Shown: positions 1 through 8,971 of the stretch, piece by piece
Layout of the letters: each line of letters opens with the position of its first letter
How positions within the stretch are numbered: position 1 is the first letter of the stretch
Assembly (NCBI RefSeq): GCF_009176645.1
Contig: NZ_AP019007.1
Coordinates: forward strand, 3,720,001 to 3,784,000
Direction: 5' to 3'
Length of the DNA stretch: 64,000 nt
DNA from: Enterobacter oligotrophicus
Lineage (GTDB): Bacteria; Pseudomonadota; Gammaproteobacteria; Enterobacterales; Enterobacteriaceae
Made by a program: the position numbers and the translations under genes
Notes under the pieces: model-generated
Told to the model about the DNA's origin: nothing
What the model saw: only the letters and a program-made list of their open reading frames with translations
The model's database searches: none

Positions 1-690
1 ATTAAAGCAATATTTGTGTCGCTTATTAATAAATAAAGTATGGAGATAGCAGATAAATGATTTTATTTCGTTTATGAAATATTTATCCCTGCTTTGATGA
101 AACTATGTTATTTTTTATACATCGCGGGGTGTGCCTGATTATCACGTAAATTATTGCCATTTATATCTCTTATGAGTGGTAAACAGAGCTGTACGCATTA
201 TGGCTTTTCTATCAGTGACTTATGATTATTCCACCACTGTTTTCAAAAGGCGGAAAGTCTTAGGGAATTATGTGGGGCTAGTGAAATGGTTTTCAATAAA
301 ACGACTGTTTTATAAAAAATAACAGCCTGACTCACAGGGTTGTAGATAAATCTGTCTGTGAGGATTAAAAATAATAATTAAAGTAAACTCTCTCCTTGCC
401 CACTTCCTGTGTGGGCTTTTTTTTAATTGGGAAAAAGGCTTATCACTCGTATTTAACGCTCTCTCATCATCGCCAGAAAACGTTTCACCGTCTGCGAGCG
501 TTCAAAACGCAGCTATCTGCCGACGACAGCGCTAATCCGCTGCTGATGGGGCTGCTCCATCTTAGCCAGATTTTGTGAAGCCATAATTTCCCCTGCATCA
601 TTGCCGGCTTTTTTTGTCTCCTCAGCCATTGTGCATTACACTGCGCGCTGCAAAAATTGAGTCATTGAGATCTGACAGGCGGTAACAGCG
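1..690. other. AT-rich intergenic region
   Basis: No supported gene is seen in these 690 bases. The first ~390 bases are very AT-rich. A rho-independent terminator lies at about 398-424. The stretch about 430-580 is less AT-rich and can be read on the plus strand as an open frame ending in LLMGLLHLSQIL, but it has no credible start: the frame opens inside the terminator. It may be a gene remnant. The last 100 bases should hold the promoter and ribosome binding site of the cold-shock-domain gene starting at 691. Confidence 0.5.
398..424 (+). terminator. Rho-independent terminator
   Basis: The stem GCCCAC/GTGGGC with a 7-base loop is followed by eight T residues. The transcript it ends starts to the left, either from a gene outside the window or from a small RNA in the AT-rich region; neither can be decided here. 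Confidence 0.7.
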
Positions 691-1164
691 ATGAACGGTA
701 CAATCACAACGTGGTTTAAAGATAAAGGCTTTGGATTTATCAAAGATGAAAACGGTGACAATCGCTATTTTCATGTGATTAAGGTCGCAAACCCTGATCT
801 GATTAAGAAAGACGCGGCGGTGACCTTCGAGCCAACCACCAATAACAAAGGCCTTTCCGCCTACGCGGTGAAGGTGATCCCGGAAAGTAAATACCTGTAT
901 ATCGCAGGCGAACGCGTGAAGCTCACCTCGATCAAATCCTTTGTGGTGTTCAGCGAAGAAGAGCCTGTCGATACTGGCATCGATAAAGTGAATGCGGTGC
1001 TGTCGGTGGGGATTTTGATGAACAATATCAAACCGAAATCCGACAAGAAGCAGGGCGAGATGCGCACGGTGAAGAAACTGGCGATCACCACCTTCCAGAA
1101 CACGACGCTGATTTTCACCGAAGATGAGATCGACATCGATGCCACGGTGAAGCTGCTGAAGTGA
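691..1164 (+). CDS. Cold-shock-domain protein
   Basis: The product is 157 residues. Residues 1 to about 65 form a cold-shock domain, with the RNP1-like stretch DKGFGFIKDE and the RNP2-like RYFHV, which in this family binds single-stranded RNA or DNA. The remaining ~90 residues are not part of the classical 70-residue Csp proteins and end in alternating strand-like segments (TTFQNTTLIFTEDEI); their role is not recognised. The ATG at 691 is preceded by CAGGCGG. It appears to be transcribed alone: an AT-rich region lies upstream and a REP-like repeat downstream. A regulatory role in RNA binding is inferred from the domain only. Confidence 0.8.
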   Translation: MNGTITTWFKDKGFGFIKDENGDNRYFHVIKVANPDLIKKDAAVTFEPTTNNKGLSAYAVKVIPESKYLYIAGERVKLTSIKSFVVFSEEEPVDTGIDKVNAVLSVGILMNNIKPKSDKKQGEMRTVKKLAITTFQNTTLIFTEDEIDIDATVKLLK

Positions 1165-1171
1165 TCCTGTT

Positions 1172-1260
1172 GTCGGGTGGCGGCTACGCCTTACCCGGCC
1201 TACGAAAAACCATCAACGCGGCACGAAACGTAGGCCCGGTAAGCGCAGCGCCACCGGGCA
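1172..1260. repeat. REP/BIME-like palindromic pair
   Basis: Two imperfect palindromes face each other: GGGTGGCGGCTACGCCTTAC and, further on, the inverted GTAAGCGCAGCGCCACCGGG. The unit recurs at several other gene ends in this window. It lies between convergent genes (691-1164 plus, 1274-1978 minus), the usual place for enterobacterial REP/BIME elements. Confidence 0.8.
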
Positions 1261-1273
1261 CAGCCGCGCGCAC

Positions 1274-1978
1274 TTAACCCATCCTGTGCTCGCCCCGTAA
1301 CATCGCCTCACGGTCAAACACCCGCTGGATCTCCCCGTGCGCCATAAACGCCGCGCGGTCGGACATATGCGCAATCACATCCGCGTCGTGGCTTACCAGA
1401 AGATAGGTCATATCGTGCTGTGTTTTCAGGCGGTTGAGCAGGTTAAGAATTTCTGCCTGTACCGACATATCCAGCGCCGAGGTCGGTTCATCCAGCAGAA
1501 GAAGCTGCGGGCGCAACAGCAGCGCACGGGCAATCGCCACGCGCTGACGCTGACCACCGGAAAGCTGGTGCGGATAACGTTTCCCTGCGTCGGCAGATAA
1601 GCCCACCTGCTGCAGCGCATCCGCGACCTTTTCAGCTATCTGCGTTTCACCGTGAATTTTCAACGGTTCCGACAGCGTGCGTGAAATGGTGTGGTTCGGG
1701 TGCAGCGACGCCCACGGGTCCTGAAACACCATTTGCACATTGCGACGAAGTGGGCCTTCAAAACGTCTGCCTGGCGTTAACGCGTCTCCCAGAACCGCAA
1801 TGCTGCCACGCCACTCGCGCTGCAATCCTGCCAGCACCCGCAGGATCGTTGATTTTCCGCAGCCGGATTCACCAATCAGGCTAAACGTTTCACCTTTCTC
1901 AATGGTAAAGCTGGCGGCAGAGACCGCTGTTTTTTCCCCGAAGGTGACCTGGAGCTGGTTGACATCAACGAGTGCCAT
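1274..1978 (-). CDS. Peptide/nickel-type ABC transporter ATP-binding protein (second ATPase)
   Basis: This 234-residue nucleotide-binding subunit has Walker A GESGCGKST (residues 36-44), the ABC signature LSGGQ (139-143) and Walker B LLLLDEPT (159-166). The arrangement and the FQDPWASLHP stretch are typical of the DppF/OppF/NikE group. It is the last gene of a five-gene minus-strand operon (binding protein, two permeases, two ATPases) and overlaps the ATPase gene before it by 14 bases. It would power uptake of a peptide, nickel chelate or similar solute through the inner membrane. The substrate cannot be read from the sequence. It is shorter than the ~320 residues of OppF and lacks the C-terminal oligopeptide-transporter extension. 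Confidence 0.88.
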   Translation of the reverse strand: MALVDVNQLQVTFGEKTAVSAASFTIEKGETFSLIGESGCGKSTILRVLAGLQREWRGSIAVLGDALTPGRRFEGPLRRNVQMVFQDPWASLHPNHTISRTLSEPLKIHGETQIAEKVADALQQVGLSADAGKRYPHQLSGGQRQRVAIARALLLRPQLLLLDEPTSALDMSVQAEILNLLNRLKTQHDMTYLLVSHDADVIAHMSDRAAFMAHGEIQRVFDREAMLRGEHRMG

Positions 1979-2801
1979 TGGTCGCCTCCCTGAACGGTTG
2001 TGTGCGGTCGAGTGTTGGCAGCATCTGGCCGTAGGTGCTGGCGTTCGGGCGGCAGGTCCACAGGGTGCGTGTATACGGGTGCGTCGCCTGCGGAAGCTGG
2101 CTTGCCGCCATTTCGTCCACTTTCTCGCCCTGATACATCACCAGCACGCGGTCGCAGTGTTCCGCCACCAGCGGCAGGTCGTGGCTAATCAGCAACATCG
2201 CCATCTGGCGTTCTGCACATTGCTGTACCAGTAGCTCCAGGATCTGGTTGCGCAGGCGCGCATCCAGCGCCGAGGTCGGTTCGTCGGCAATCAGCACCTG
2301 CGGGTTATTCATGAGCGCAATCGCAATCATTACCCGCTGGCCCATACCGCCGGAGAGTTCGCCGGGGTAACGCTGGAGCACGTTCTCAGACAGCCCGACG
2401 GCGCGGATAATGTCGTGAATGCGCGCAACGCGTTCCGAACGGGGCAGAGCCTGATGCAGGGTCAGTGCCTCGTCAAGCTGAGCCGCAACGCTTTTCACCG
2501 GATTCAGCGCATAGCGCGGGTCCTGCAATACCATCGCAATCCCGTTGCCGCGCAGCGCCTGCCAGCGACGGTTGTTCAGGGTCAGCAGATCGTTACCCAG
2601 CACGTTAAGCTGCCTGGCGCTTACCACGCCCGGTTTACGCACCAGCCCCATTAATGCGCGGGCAGACATGGATTTGCCCGAGCCGGATTCACCGACCAGC
2701 GCCAGCCGTTCGTTGCCAAGCGTAAAGCTCAGGTTGTTGACCACGCGCGCGGCGGGGTAGTCGATATTCAGCGCATCGACGATGACGCGGTGTTCAGTCA
2801 T
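1965..2801 (-). CDS. Peptide/nickel-type ABC transporter ATP-binding protein (first ATPase)
   Basis: The 278-residue product, taken from the ATG at 2801 (MTEHRVIV), has Walker A GESGSGKS (37-44), the signature LSGGMGQR and Walker B VLIADEPTSALD, as in the DppD/OppD/NikD group. An upstream in-frame ATG at 2891 would read through the end of the permease gene and adds 30 residues with no family resemblance, so it was not used. The chosen start overlaps the permease stop by 8 bases, consistent with translational coupling. It should pair with the ATPase encoded next to form a heterodimeric motor. Confidence 0.88.
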   Translation of the reverse strand: MTEHRVIVDALNIDYPAARVVNNLSFTLGNERLALVGESGSGKSMSARALMGLVRKPGVVSARQLNVLGNDLLTLNNRRWQALRGNGIAMVLQDPRYALNPVKSVAAQLDEALTLHQALPRSERVARIHDIIRAVGLSENVLQRYPGELSGGMGQRVMIAIALMNNPQVLIADEPTSALDARLRNQILELLVQQCAERQMAMLLISHDLPLVAEHCDRVLVMYQGEKVDEMAASQLPQATHPYTRTLWTCRPNASTYGQMLPTLDRTQPFREATNGTR

Positions 2802-3627
2802 GTTGCGGCTCCAGTACGTCGCGCAGGCCATCGCCCAGCAGGTTAAAGGCCAGGCTGGCAAACAGAATAGCGCCGCCCGGAATGGCGGCAATCCACCACT
2901 GGTCGAAAATCACCTGCATGCCATCGGCAATCATTGCGCCCCATTCGGCCATCGGCGGACGCGCACCGAGACCGAGGAAGCCAAGCCCGGCGGCGGCAAG
3001 AATAATCCCCGCCAGATCCAGCGCCAGTCGCACAATGGCGGACGGCAGGCACAGGGGCAGAATGTGGCCGACCAGCAGCCGCGGGCCGCGAATGCCCATC
3101 ATTTCAGCGGCGGTGAGGTAATCGCTGTGGCGCAGACGCTGAATTTCACTGCGTGCCTGACGCGCATAGGCAGGCCAGGTGGTTAAGGCCAGCGCCAGCG
3201 CACCGTTGACCAGCCCCGGACCAAGCATCGCCACAAAGGCAAACGCGAGGATCAGGCGCGGCATCGACATTACAACGTCAGTAAAACGCATCAAAATGCG
3301 CTCCATCCAGCCGCCGTAGTAGCCGGACAAAATCCCCACCAGCAACCCGGCAGGCAGAGTGATGACGGTAACTAAAGCCACCAGCCCGAGCGCCGGACGG
3401 GTACCGTAAATCAGGCGCGAGAGCAGGTCGCGCCCGTAGCTGTCGGTACCCAGCCAGTGCTGAGCGTTGGGTGCCTGCAAACGCGCGACGGCATCCTGCC
3501 AGTTCGGGTCAAGGGGCGCAAGCCAGGGGGCAAACAGGGCGATAAACACCAGCAGCGTAATGGCTATCAGCCCGCAAAATGCGGCAGGGGAGCGGCGCAG
3601 ACGGCGTAAGAAAAGATAAAACGGCAT
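2794..3627 (-). CDS. Peptide/nickel-type ABC transporter permease (DppC-like)
   Basis: A 277-residue integral membrane protein with about six hydrophobic segments; the N-terminal one is FCGLIAITLLVFIALFAPW. The text LGTDSYGRDLLSRLIYGTR is the hallmark of the DppC/OppC/NikC permease family, and the EAA-like cytoplasmic loop is near AAEMMGIRGPRLLVGHILP. It overlaps the stop of the previous permease by one base and forms half of the membrane channel. Confidence 0.88.
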   Translation of the reverse strand: MPFYLFLRRLRRSPAAFCGLIAITLLVFIALFAPWLAPLDPNWQDAVARLQAPNAQHWLGTDSYGRDLLSRLIYGTRPALGLVALVTVITLPAGLLVGILSGYYGGWMERILMRFTDVVMSMPRLILAFAFVAMLGPGLVNGALALALTTWPAYARQARSEIQRLRHSDYLTAAEMMGIRGPRLLVGHILPLCLPSAIVRLALDLAGIILAAAGLGFLGLGARPPMAEWGAMIADGMQVIFDQWWIAAIPGGAILFASLAFNLLGDGLRDVLEPQHD

Positions 3628-4655
3628 TAGCGCACCCTGGGATCGGTTGCCCGCACAAGCAGGTCGGTAAGGTTATTGATCAGCACAAAGCTCACGCCAA
3701 TCAGCAGCGTACCGCCCATTATGGCGGTCGTGTCACCGGCGAACAGGGCGGTGGTGAGATAGCGTCCGATGCCCGGCCAGGAGAAGACGGTCTCGGTTAA
3801 CACCGCACCTTCCAGCATGCTGGTATAGGCCAGCGCAATCACCGTCAGCAGGGTGCTGCGAATGTTTGGCAGCACGTGGCGCAGCAGGATAGTCATCTCA
3901 CCAGCACCTTTAGCGCGGGCGAGCAGTATGTACTCTTTGTTCATCTCGCTGAGGCACGCTGAGCGCGTCAGGCGGGTGATGCTTGCCAGCGAGTAATACG
4001 CCAGCAGCAACACTGGCAGCACCAGATGGCTGATGGCGTTGCGGAACGCCTCGCGGTCGCCGGAAAGCCAGGTATCAATCAGCGCAAAGCCGGTTCGCGG
4101 CTCTACGGTGAACTGCCAGATATCGTCCAGCCTGCCGGGGCCTGCGCTCCACTGCAGCTTTGCGTAGAACAGCGCCAGCATCAGCAGGCCGAGCCAGAAA
4201 ATCGGCACCGAGTTGCCGAGCAGCGTGAGCGTACGAACCGCTAAATCGAGCGGCGAACCGGCGTAGCGGGCGCACAGCACGCCTGCAATCACGCCGAGTA
4301 CCGTGCCGATAATTAGCGCCAGCGTTGCCAGTTCCAGCGTGGCGGGAAAGGCGTGCAGCAGATCCTGCAATACCGGTTGACCGGTAGCGCTGGCGGTGCC
4401 TAAATCACCGTGGGCGAGATTTTGCAGATAGTGCCAGAACTGCACGGGCAGCGGCTGATCCAGCCCAAGCTGGTGGCGAACCTGATCGTAAGTGGACTGG
4501 CTGGCGTGATCGCCGACGATCTGCAAAACGCGATCGACCGGAGAAAACGCAGAGAGCGCAAACGTGACCAGCAGCAGCCCGAATAGCGTGAGCAGGAGAG
4601 TCAGCAGACCCTGAAGCACGCGGGTGGAAAGATGTGGCATGGGAAATCTCTTCAT
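3627..4655 (-). CDS. Peptide/nickel-type ABC transporter permease (DppB-like)
   Basis: A 342-residue permease with an N-terminal membrane segment and the DppB/OppB/NikB-type text LGLDQPLPVQFWHYLQNLAHGDLG, followed by several membrane segments and an EAA-like loop (LARAKGAGEMTILLRHVLPN). An alternative start five codons downstream (MPHLSTRV, ATG at 4640) is as likely as the one given. It partners the next permease. A REP-like repeat separates it from the binding-protein gene, which often lowers expression of membrane components relative to the binding protein. Confidence 0.86.
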   Translation of the reverse strand: MKRFPMPHLSTRVLQGLLTLLLTLFGLLLVTFALSAFSPVDRVLQIVGDHASQSTYDQVRHQLGLDQPLPVQFWHYLQNLAHGDLGTASATGQPVLQDLLHAFPATLELATLALIIGTVLGVIAGVLCARYAGSPLDLAVRTLTLLGNSVPIFWLGLLMLALFYAKLQWSAGPGRLDDIWQFTVEPRTGFALIDTWLSGDREAFRNAISHLVLPVLLLAYYSLASITRLTRSACLSEMNKEYILLARAKGAGEMTILLRHVLPNIRSTLLTVIALAYTSMLEGAVLTETVFSWPGIGRYLTTALFAGDTTAIMGGTLLIGVSFVLINNLTDLLVRATDPRVR

Positions 4656-4730
4656 GCCGGGGGGCGGCTTCGCCTTACCCGGCCTACAAAAACCGAGAAC
4701 GTAGGCCGGGTAAGCGCAGCGCCACCCGGC
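4656..4730. repeat. REP/BIME-like palindromic pair inside an operon
   Basis: Two facing palindromes (GGCGGCTTCGCCTTACCCGG and the inverted GGGTAAGCGCAGCGCCACCC) lie between the binding-protein gene and the permease gene of the same minus-strand operon. Such elements often stabilise the upstream part of an mRNA; that effect is inferred here. Confidence 0.8.
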
Positions 4731-4742
4731 AACAAGGGCAAA

Positions 4743-6311
4743 TTACTTCGTTACGCGATCGTACCAGACCATATCCGCGTTCAGCCCCTGCTGATACCCC
4801 TTCACGTTATCGCGCACCACGATCTGGGTTTTGCCCTGATCGACAAACACATACGGCGAGTTATGCTGCAATTGTTCCTGCATCTTCTTATAGAGATCCA
4901 GGCGTTTTGCAGGATCGGGTTCGGCCACTGCCGCCAGCGTGGCCTTGTTCAGCTCCGGAATTTTCCAGCCGTTCAGCCCGGCCACGGTGCTGGATTTGCC
5001 ATCGTTCCACGCGAAGGCGCTGGCGTTGGAATGGGCGTCGAAATAGTCCGGTATCCACAGACGGATCGCCGCCTGATGCTGTTTCGCACGTACACGGGCA
5101 TACACCTGGCTACCGGCGGCGGGCAGCAGATCGACCTTCACGCCGCCCTGTGCAAAGCTCGCCTGCATGGACTGGGCGATAGTAATAAACGGCGGCTTGT
5201 TCTCCACGTCCAGCGTAAAGTGCGCGTCTTTGATGCCTGCTTTGGCGAGAATGTCTTTCGCTTTTGCCGGGTCAAATTTGAACGGATTATCTTCCAGCGC
5301 ACCCGGCAGACCGACCGGCAGGAAGCTCTGATGGACAAAATACTGGCCTTTCAGCAGATCTTTGGTGATGCCTTCATAATCCACCAGCCAGCGGGAGGCT
5401 TCCCAGAACGCCGGATTATTCAGCAGCGGGTTGGCGCTGTTTCCGGTGTTAAACACCAGATAGTTCTGCTCGGCGGACGGAATGCTCAGCACTTTCACGC
5501 CGGGTTTGCCGTTGAGCGCGCTAATCTGATCTGCACCCAGATCGCGCGCCACGTCCGCATCGCCCTGCTGGATCAGCAGGCGGCGAGAAGCCGGGTCCGG
5601 AACATTTTTAATAATGATGCTTTTAAGCGCGGGCGCGCCGCCAGGCGCGGATGCATTGGCTTCCAGCACGATGGCCTGATGCGGCTGATAGACGCGCATT
5701 TTGAACGCGCCGCTGCCCGCAGAGTGCATTTTCAGCCACGCGTTGCCGAAGTCGTTATCTTTCACATTCGCTGAGACCAGTTTCTCATCGACGATGGAGG
5801 CGATTGGCGTGGAGAGAATATTCAGCGCTACCGACGGGCTAACGTCCGCCGTCCAGTGCAGGGTGAGGGTATGATCGTCCACTTTTTTCAGCTGGCTGGC
5901 GATGTTGCTGGCGTCCCAGCCCAGCACGTTAAGAATGAAGGCCGGAGATTTGTTCAGCGTCACGGCGCGGGTATACGAGAAAATCACATCTTCCGGACGC
6001 AACGGGTTGCCGGAGGCAAATTTTGCACCGGGCTTGAGTTTGATGGTCAGGGTTTTTGCTGCTGCGTCGGCTTCCCAGCTTTCCGCGAGGATCGGCGTGA
6101 TTTTTTCCGGGTTATCGCGGTCTGGCTGCACCAGACGCTGGTACAGGCTCGGCACGGTCTGGATGCTGGAAAGCTCGTTGGCTTCAGCCGGATCGAGGCT
6201 CACGATGTCATCAAGGCCCTGGGCGACAACCAGCGTATTGGGCGGAGTAGCGGCATGGACAGCGCCTGAGAGTGCAGCCAGCACCAGTAACGGCAGCAGT
6301 TTTTTAGTCAT
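4743..6311 (-). CDS. Periplasmic solute-binding protein of peptide/nickel-type ABC transporter
   Basis: A 522-residue protein with a signal peptide at residues 1-20 (MTKKLLPLLVLAALSGAVHA, cleavage after AHA likely). It belongs to the SBP family 5 (DppA/OppA/NikA): LAESWEADAAAKTLTIKLKPG and ASGNPLRPEDVIFSYTRA are typical family landmarks. It would capture the solute in the periplasm and hand it to the permeases encoded downstream. It is the first gene of the operon. The ligand is not known: peptides, glutathione, opines, nickel or haem are all handled by family members. Confidence 0.88.
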   Translation of the reverse strand: MTKKLLPLLVLAALSGAVHAATPPNTLVVAQGLDDIVSLDPAEANELSSIQTVPSLYQRLVQPDRDNPEKITPILAESWEADAAAKTLTIKLKPGAKFASGNPLRPEDVIFSYTRAVTLNKSPAFILNVLGWDASNIASQLKKVDDHTLTLHWTADVSPSVALNILSTPIASIVDEKLVSANVKDNDFGNAWLKMHSAGSGAFKMRVYQPHQAIVLEANASAPGGAPALKSIIIKNVPDPASRRLLIQQGDADVARDLGADQISALNGKPGVKVLSIPSAEQNYLVFNTGNSANPLLNNPAFWEASRWLVDYEGITKDLLKGQYFVHQSFLPVGLPGALEDNPFKFDPAKAKDILAKAGIKDAHFTLDVENKPPFITIAQSMQASFAQGGVKVDLLPAAGSQVYARVRAKQHQAAIRLWIPDYFDAHSNASAFAWNDGKSSTVAGLNGWKIPELNKATLAAVAEPDPAKRLDLYKKMQEQLQHNSPYVFVDQGKTQIVVRDNVKGYQQGLNADMVWYDRVTK

Positions 6312-6509
6312 AGCGATCCCTGAAAAATATATTGTGATTGTTTTATGCTCCGTTACGTTAGGCCGACTCAGGAATTCCTCAAAGTCGAAATTCTGCTTTG
6401 CTTATGCCATCCGGGTATAACGCATGCAGCCTGGTTATTAGCCGCGTCGCTTTTCGTTCGCTTTTTTACCTGCTATAACAAAATCCTTACCTTTCAGGGA
6501 GTCACTGCC

Positions 6510-7205
6510 GTGCCCGAAATCAACCACCATGGTCAAACCGTTAACGATATCGTTCCCGACTGGAAATGTGCGCGCGTGTTAACCCGCACACCGCTCAGCG
6601 GTCAGTATTGTCGTCTGGAGCCGCTGGATGCGGATCGCCACGCTGCCGATCTCTTTGAGGCGTATGCACTGGGCGACGACAGCGACTGGACGTGGCTCGC
6701 CAGTACGCAACCTATGAGTGTGGAAGCCACTGCGCACTGGGTACTCGGAAAAGTGATGGATGACGAACTGGTGCCCTATGCCGTGATTGATTCAGGCACG
6801 GGGCGTGCGGTGGGGCTGGTGAGCTATATGGCGATTGAGCGAATGCAGGGCTCGGTGGAGATTGGCCACGTCACCTGGTCGCGCAGGATGAAAGGCACCC
6901 GCATCGGCACCGAAACGGTATGGCTGTTGCTGAAAAATGCGTTTGAACACGGTTACCGACGGCTGGAGTGGAAGTGTGATTCGATGAACGTGGCGTCACG
7001 CAAGGCGGCTGAGCGGCTGGGGTTTGTCTGGGAAGGCCGCCTGCGCCAGAAGCTGGTGCGCAAGGGGCGTAACCGCGACAGCGAAATGCTTTCTATGATT
7101 GACCGGGAATGGCCTGAGCGGGACGCAGAACTGCGCGCCTGGCTGGCGGCGGAGAATTTTGACGGGGAAGGGCGACAGGTTAAGCGGTTAGAGGCGTTTC
7201 GGTAA
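6510..7205 (+). CDS. GNAT-family N-acetyltransferase (RimL-like)
   Basis: The 231-residue product is read from the GTG at 6510, which is preceded by AGGGA at a good distance; an in-frame ATG at 6345 would add 55 residues of unrelated, hydrophobic text overlapping the promoter region. The segment IGTETVWLLLKNAFEHGYRRLEWKCD and the following NVASRKAAERLGFVWEGRLR are typical of the RimJ/RimL group, which transfers an acetyl group from acetyl-CoA to an amino group. The substrate is not evident. The gene is divergent from the ABC importer operon and converges on betA. Confidence 0.82.
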   Translation: MPEINHHGQTVNDIVPDWKCARVLTRTPLSGQYCRLEPLDADRHAADLFEAYALGDDSDWTWLASTQPMSVEATAHWVLGKVMDDELVPYAVIDSGTGRAVGLVSYMAIERMQGSVEIGHVTWSRRMKGTRIGTETVWLLLKNAFEHGYRRLEWKCDSMNVASRKAAERLGFVWEGRLRQKLVRKGRNRDSEMLSMIDREWPERDAELRAWLAAENFDGEGRQVKRLEAFR

Positions 7206-7210
7206 TAATC

Positions 7211-7284
7211 TCCCCTAACCCTCTCCCTGTGGGAGAGGGAACGATGACACCCTTTCCCTCCGGGAGAGGGCCGGGGTGAGGGCA
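7211..7284. repeat. CCCTCTCCC/GGGAGAGGG palindromic repeat
   Basis: Two copies of a palindrome with arms CCCTCTCCC and GGGAGAGGG lie back to back, the second followed by CCGGGGTGAGGG. Related copies are at 41435-41469, 49514-49548 and 52573-52602. It occupies the convergent junction between the acetyltransferase gene and betA. Confidence 0.75.
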
Positions 7285-7293
7285 GCAAGCAAC

Positions 7294-8958
7294 TCAGCGT
7301 CGAACCGGTGCCCCATTCGCCACATAATACGCCGCCGTACTCTTCGCCAGCGGCTCGCGCCCGCGAATGGCGTCGGCAATTTTCTCGCCAATCATGATCG
7401 TGGTGGCGTTCAGGTTACCGGTAATGATCTGCGGCATAATCGACGCATCCACCACGCGTAACCCTTCCAGCCCGTGCACGCGGCCTTCGCCGTCAACCAC
7501 CGCCATCTCGTCATAGCCCATCTTACAGGTGCCGCACGGGTGGAAGGCGGTTTCGGCGTGATTCCGCACGAACTCGTCCAGCTGTTCGTCAGTCTGGCAT
7601 TCAATGCCTGGGCTGATTTCACGGCCGCGGTACTTGTCCAGCGCGGGCTGGTGCATGATCTCGCGCGTGATGCGGATTGCGTCGCGGAACTCCTGCCAGT
7701 CCTGTTCGTGAGACATATAGTTGAACAGGATCGCCGGATGCTGGTGCGGGTCACGGGACTTGATGCGCACGTGTCCACGGCTTGGTGAGCGCATGGAGCC
7801 AACGTGGCACTGGAAGCCGTGCTCTTTCACCGCGTTGGAGCCGTTGTAGTTAATCGCCACCGGCAGGAAGTGGTACTGAATGTTCGGCCACGCAAACTCC
7901 TCGCGGCTGCGGATAAAACCGCCCGCTTCGAAGTGGTTGCTCGCACCCACGCCGGTGCCGCCAAACAGCCACTCCGCGCCAATCTTCGGCTGGTTCCACC
8001 ACTGCAGGGCAGGGTAGAGAGAAACCGGCTCTTTGCATTCGTACTGGAGGTACATCTCCAGGTGATCCTGCAGGTTTTCACCCACGCCGGGTAAATCGTG
8101 TACCAGCGGGATATCAAACTGCTTCAACAGTTCAGCATTGCCCACGCCGGAGCGCTGGAGGATCTGCGGAGACGCAATAGCGCCTGCGCACAGCAGCACC
8201 TCTTTATTCGCCGTCGCGTTGGACGGGATGGTGCTTTCGCCCTCCAGCCACTCAACGCCCACCGCGCGCTTGCCTTCGAAGATGATGCGATCGGTCATGG
8301 CGTGGGTGCGGATAGTCAGGTTCGGGCGCGGTTTCGCCTGGTCCAGATAGCCGCGCGCGGTGCTGGCGCGTCGGCCCTGCGGCGTGACCGTTCGGTCCAT
8401 CGGCCCGAAGCCTTCCTGCTGGTAGCCGTTGAGATCGTCGGTGCGCGGGTAACCCGCCTGCACGCCCGCTTCAACCATCGCCTCAAACAGCGGATTCACG
8501 CCGGGTTTGGAGGTGGTGACGCTCACCGGGCCATCGCCGCCGTGGTAGTCGTTTGGCCCCACGTCACGCGTCTCCGCCTTGCGGTAATAAGGCAGACAGT
8601 TGAGATAGCTCCAGTGCTCCAGACCGGATTCTTTTGCCCAGTTGTCCAGATCCATCGCGTTGCCGCGCACGTAGCACATGCCGTTGATCAGCGACGAGCC
8701 GCCCAGCCCTTTACCGCGTCCGCACTCCATGCGGCGGTTGTTCATATGCGGCTCTGGCTCGGTTTCATACGCCCAGTTGTAGCGCTTGCCCTGCAGCGGG
8801 AACGCCAGCGCGGCAGGCATCTGGGTACGGAAGTCGAAGCGGTGATCCGGCCCGCCCGCCTCAAGCAGCAGGACCGTGGTGTTCGGATCTTCAGTCAGTC
8901 GTGTTGCCAGCACGTTGCCGGCAGAACCGGCACCAATGATGATGTAGTCAAATTGCAA
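7294..8958 (-). CDS. betA: Choline dehydrogenase
   Basis: BetA (554 residues) oxidises choline to betaine aldehyde, and can oxidise the aldehyde further, at the inner membrane. The N-terminal FAD-binding motif is IIIGAGSAG, and the GMC-family signatures [17 protein letters not shown] and the C-terminal HPCGTCKMG are present. The start is TTG at 8958 ([11 protein letters not shown]), preceded by GGGAGG, the same rare start used in E. coli. It closes the betIBA operon 13 bases after betB. The residues are nearly identical to the E. coli enzyme throughout. Confidence 0.97.
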   Translation of the reverse strand: MQFDYIIIGAGSAGNVLATRLTEDPNTTVLLLEAGGPDHRFDFRTQMPAALAFPLQGKRYNWAYETEPEPHMNNRRMECGRGKGLGGSSLINGMCYVRGNAMDLDNWAKESGLEHWSYLNCLPYYRKAETRDVGPNDYHGGDGPVSVTTSKPGVNPLFEAMVEAGVQAGYPRTDDLNGYQQEGFGPMDRTVTPQGRRASTARGYLDQAKPRPNLTIRTHAMTDRIIFEGKRAVGVEWLEGESTIPSNATANKEVLLCAGAIASPQILQRSGVGNAELLKQFDIPLVHDLPGVGENLQDHLEMYLQYECKEPVSLYPALQWWNQPKIGAEWLFGGTGVGASNHFEAGGFIRSREEFAWPNIQYHFLPVAINYNGSNAVKEHGFQCHVGSMRSPSRGHVRIKSRDPHQHPAILFNYMSHEQDWQEFRDAIRITREIMHQPALDKYRGREISPGIECQTDEQLDEFVRNHAETAFHPCGTCKMGYDEMAVVDGEGRVHGLEGLRVVDASIMPQIITGNLNATTIMIGEKIADAIRGREPLAKSTAAYYVANGAPVRR

Positions 8959-8971
8959 AAAAACCTCCCGG

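Noticed and set aside
4632..5774. 380-codon plus-strand open frame
   Set aside because: It lies antisense to the start of the permease gene and the binding-protein gene, is rich in Arg/His/Gln, and has no family text. It is a shadow frame.
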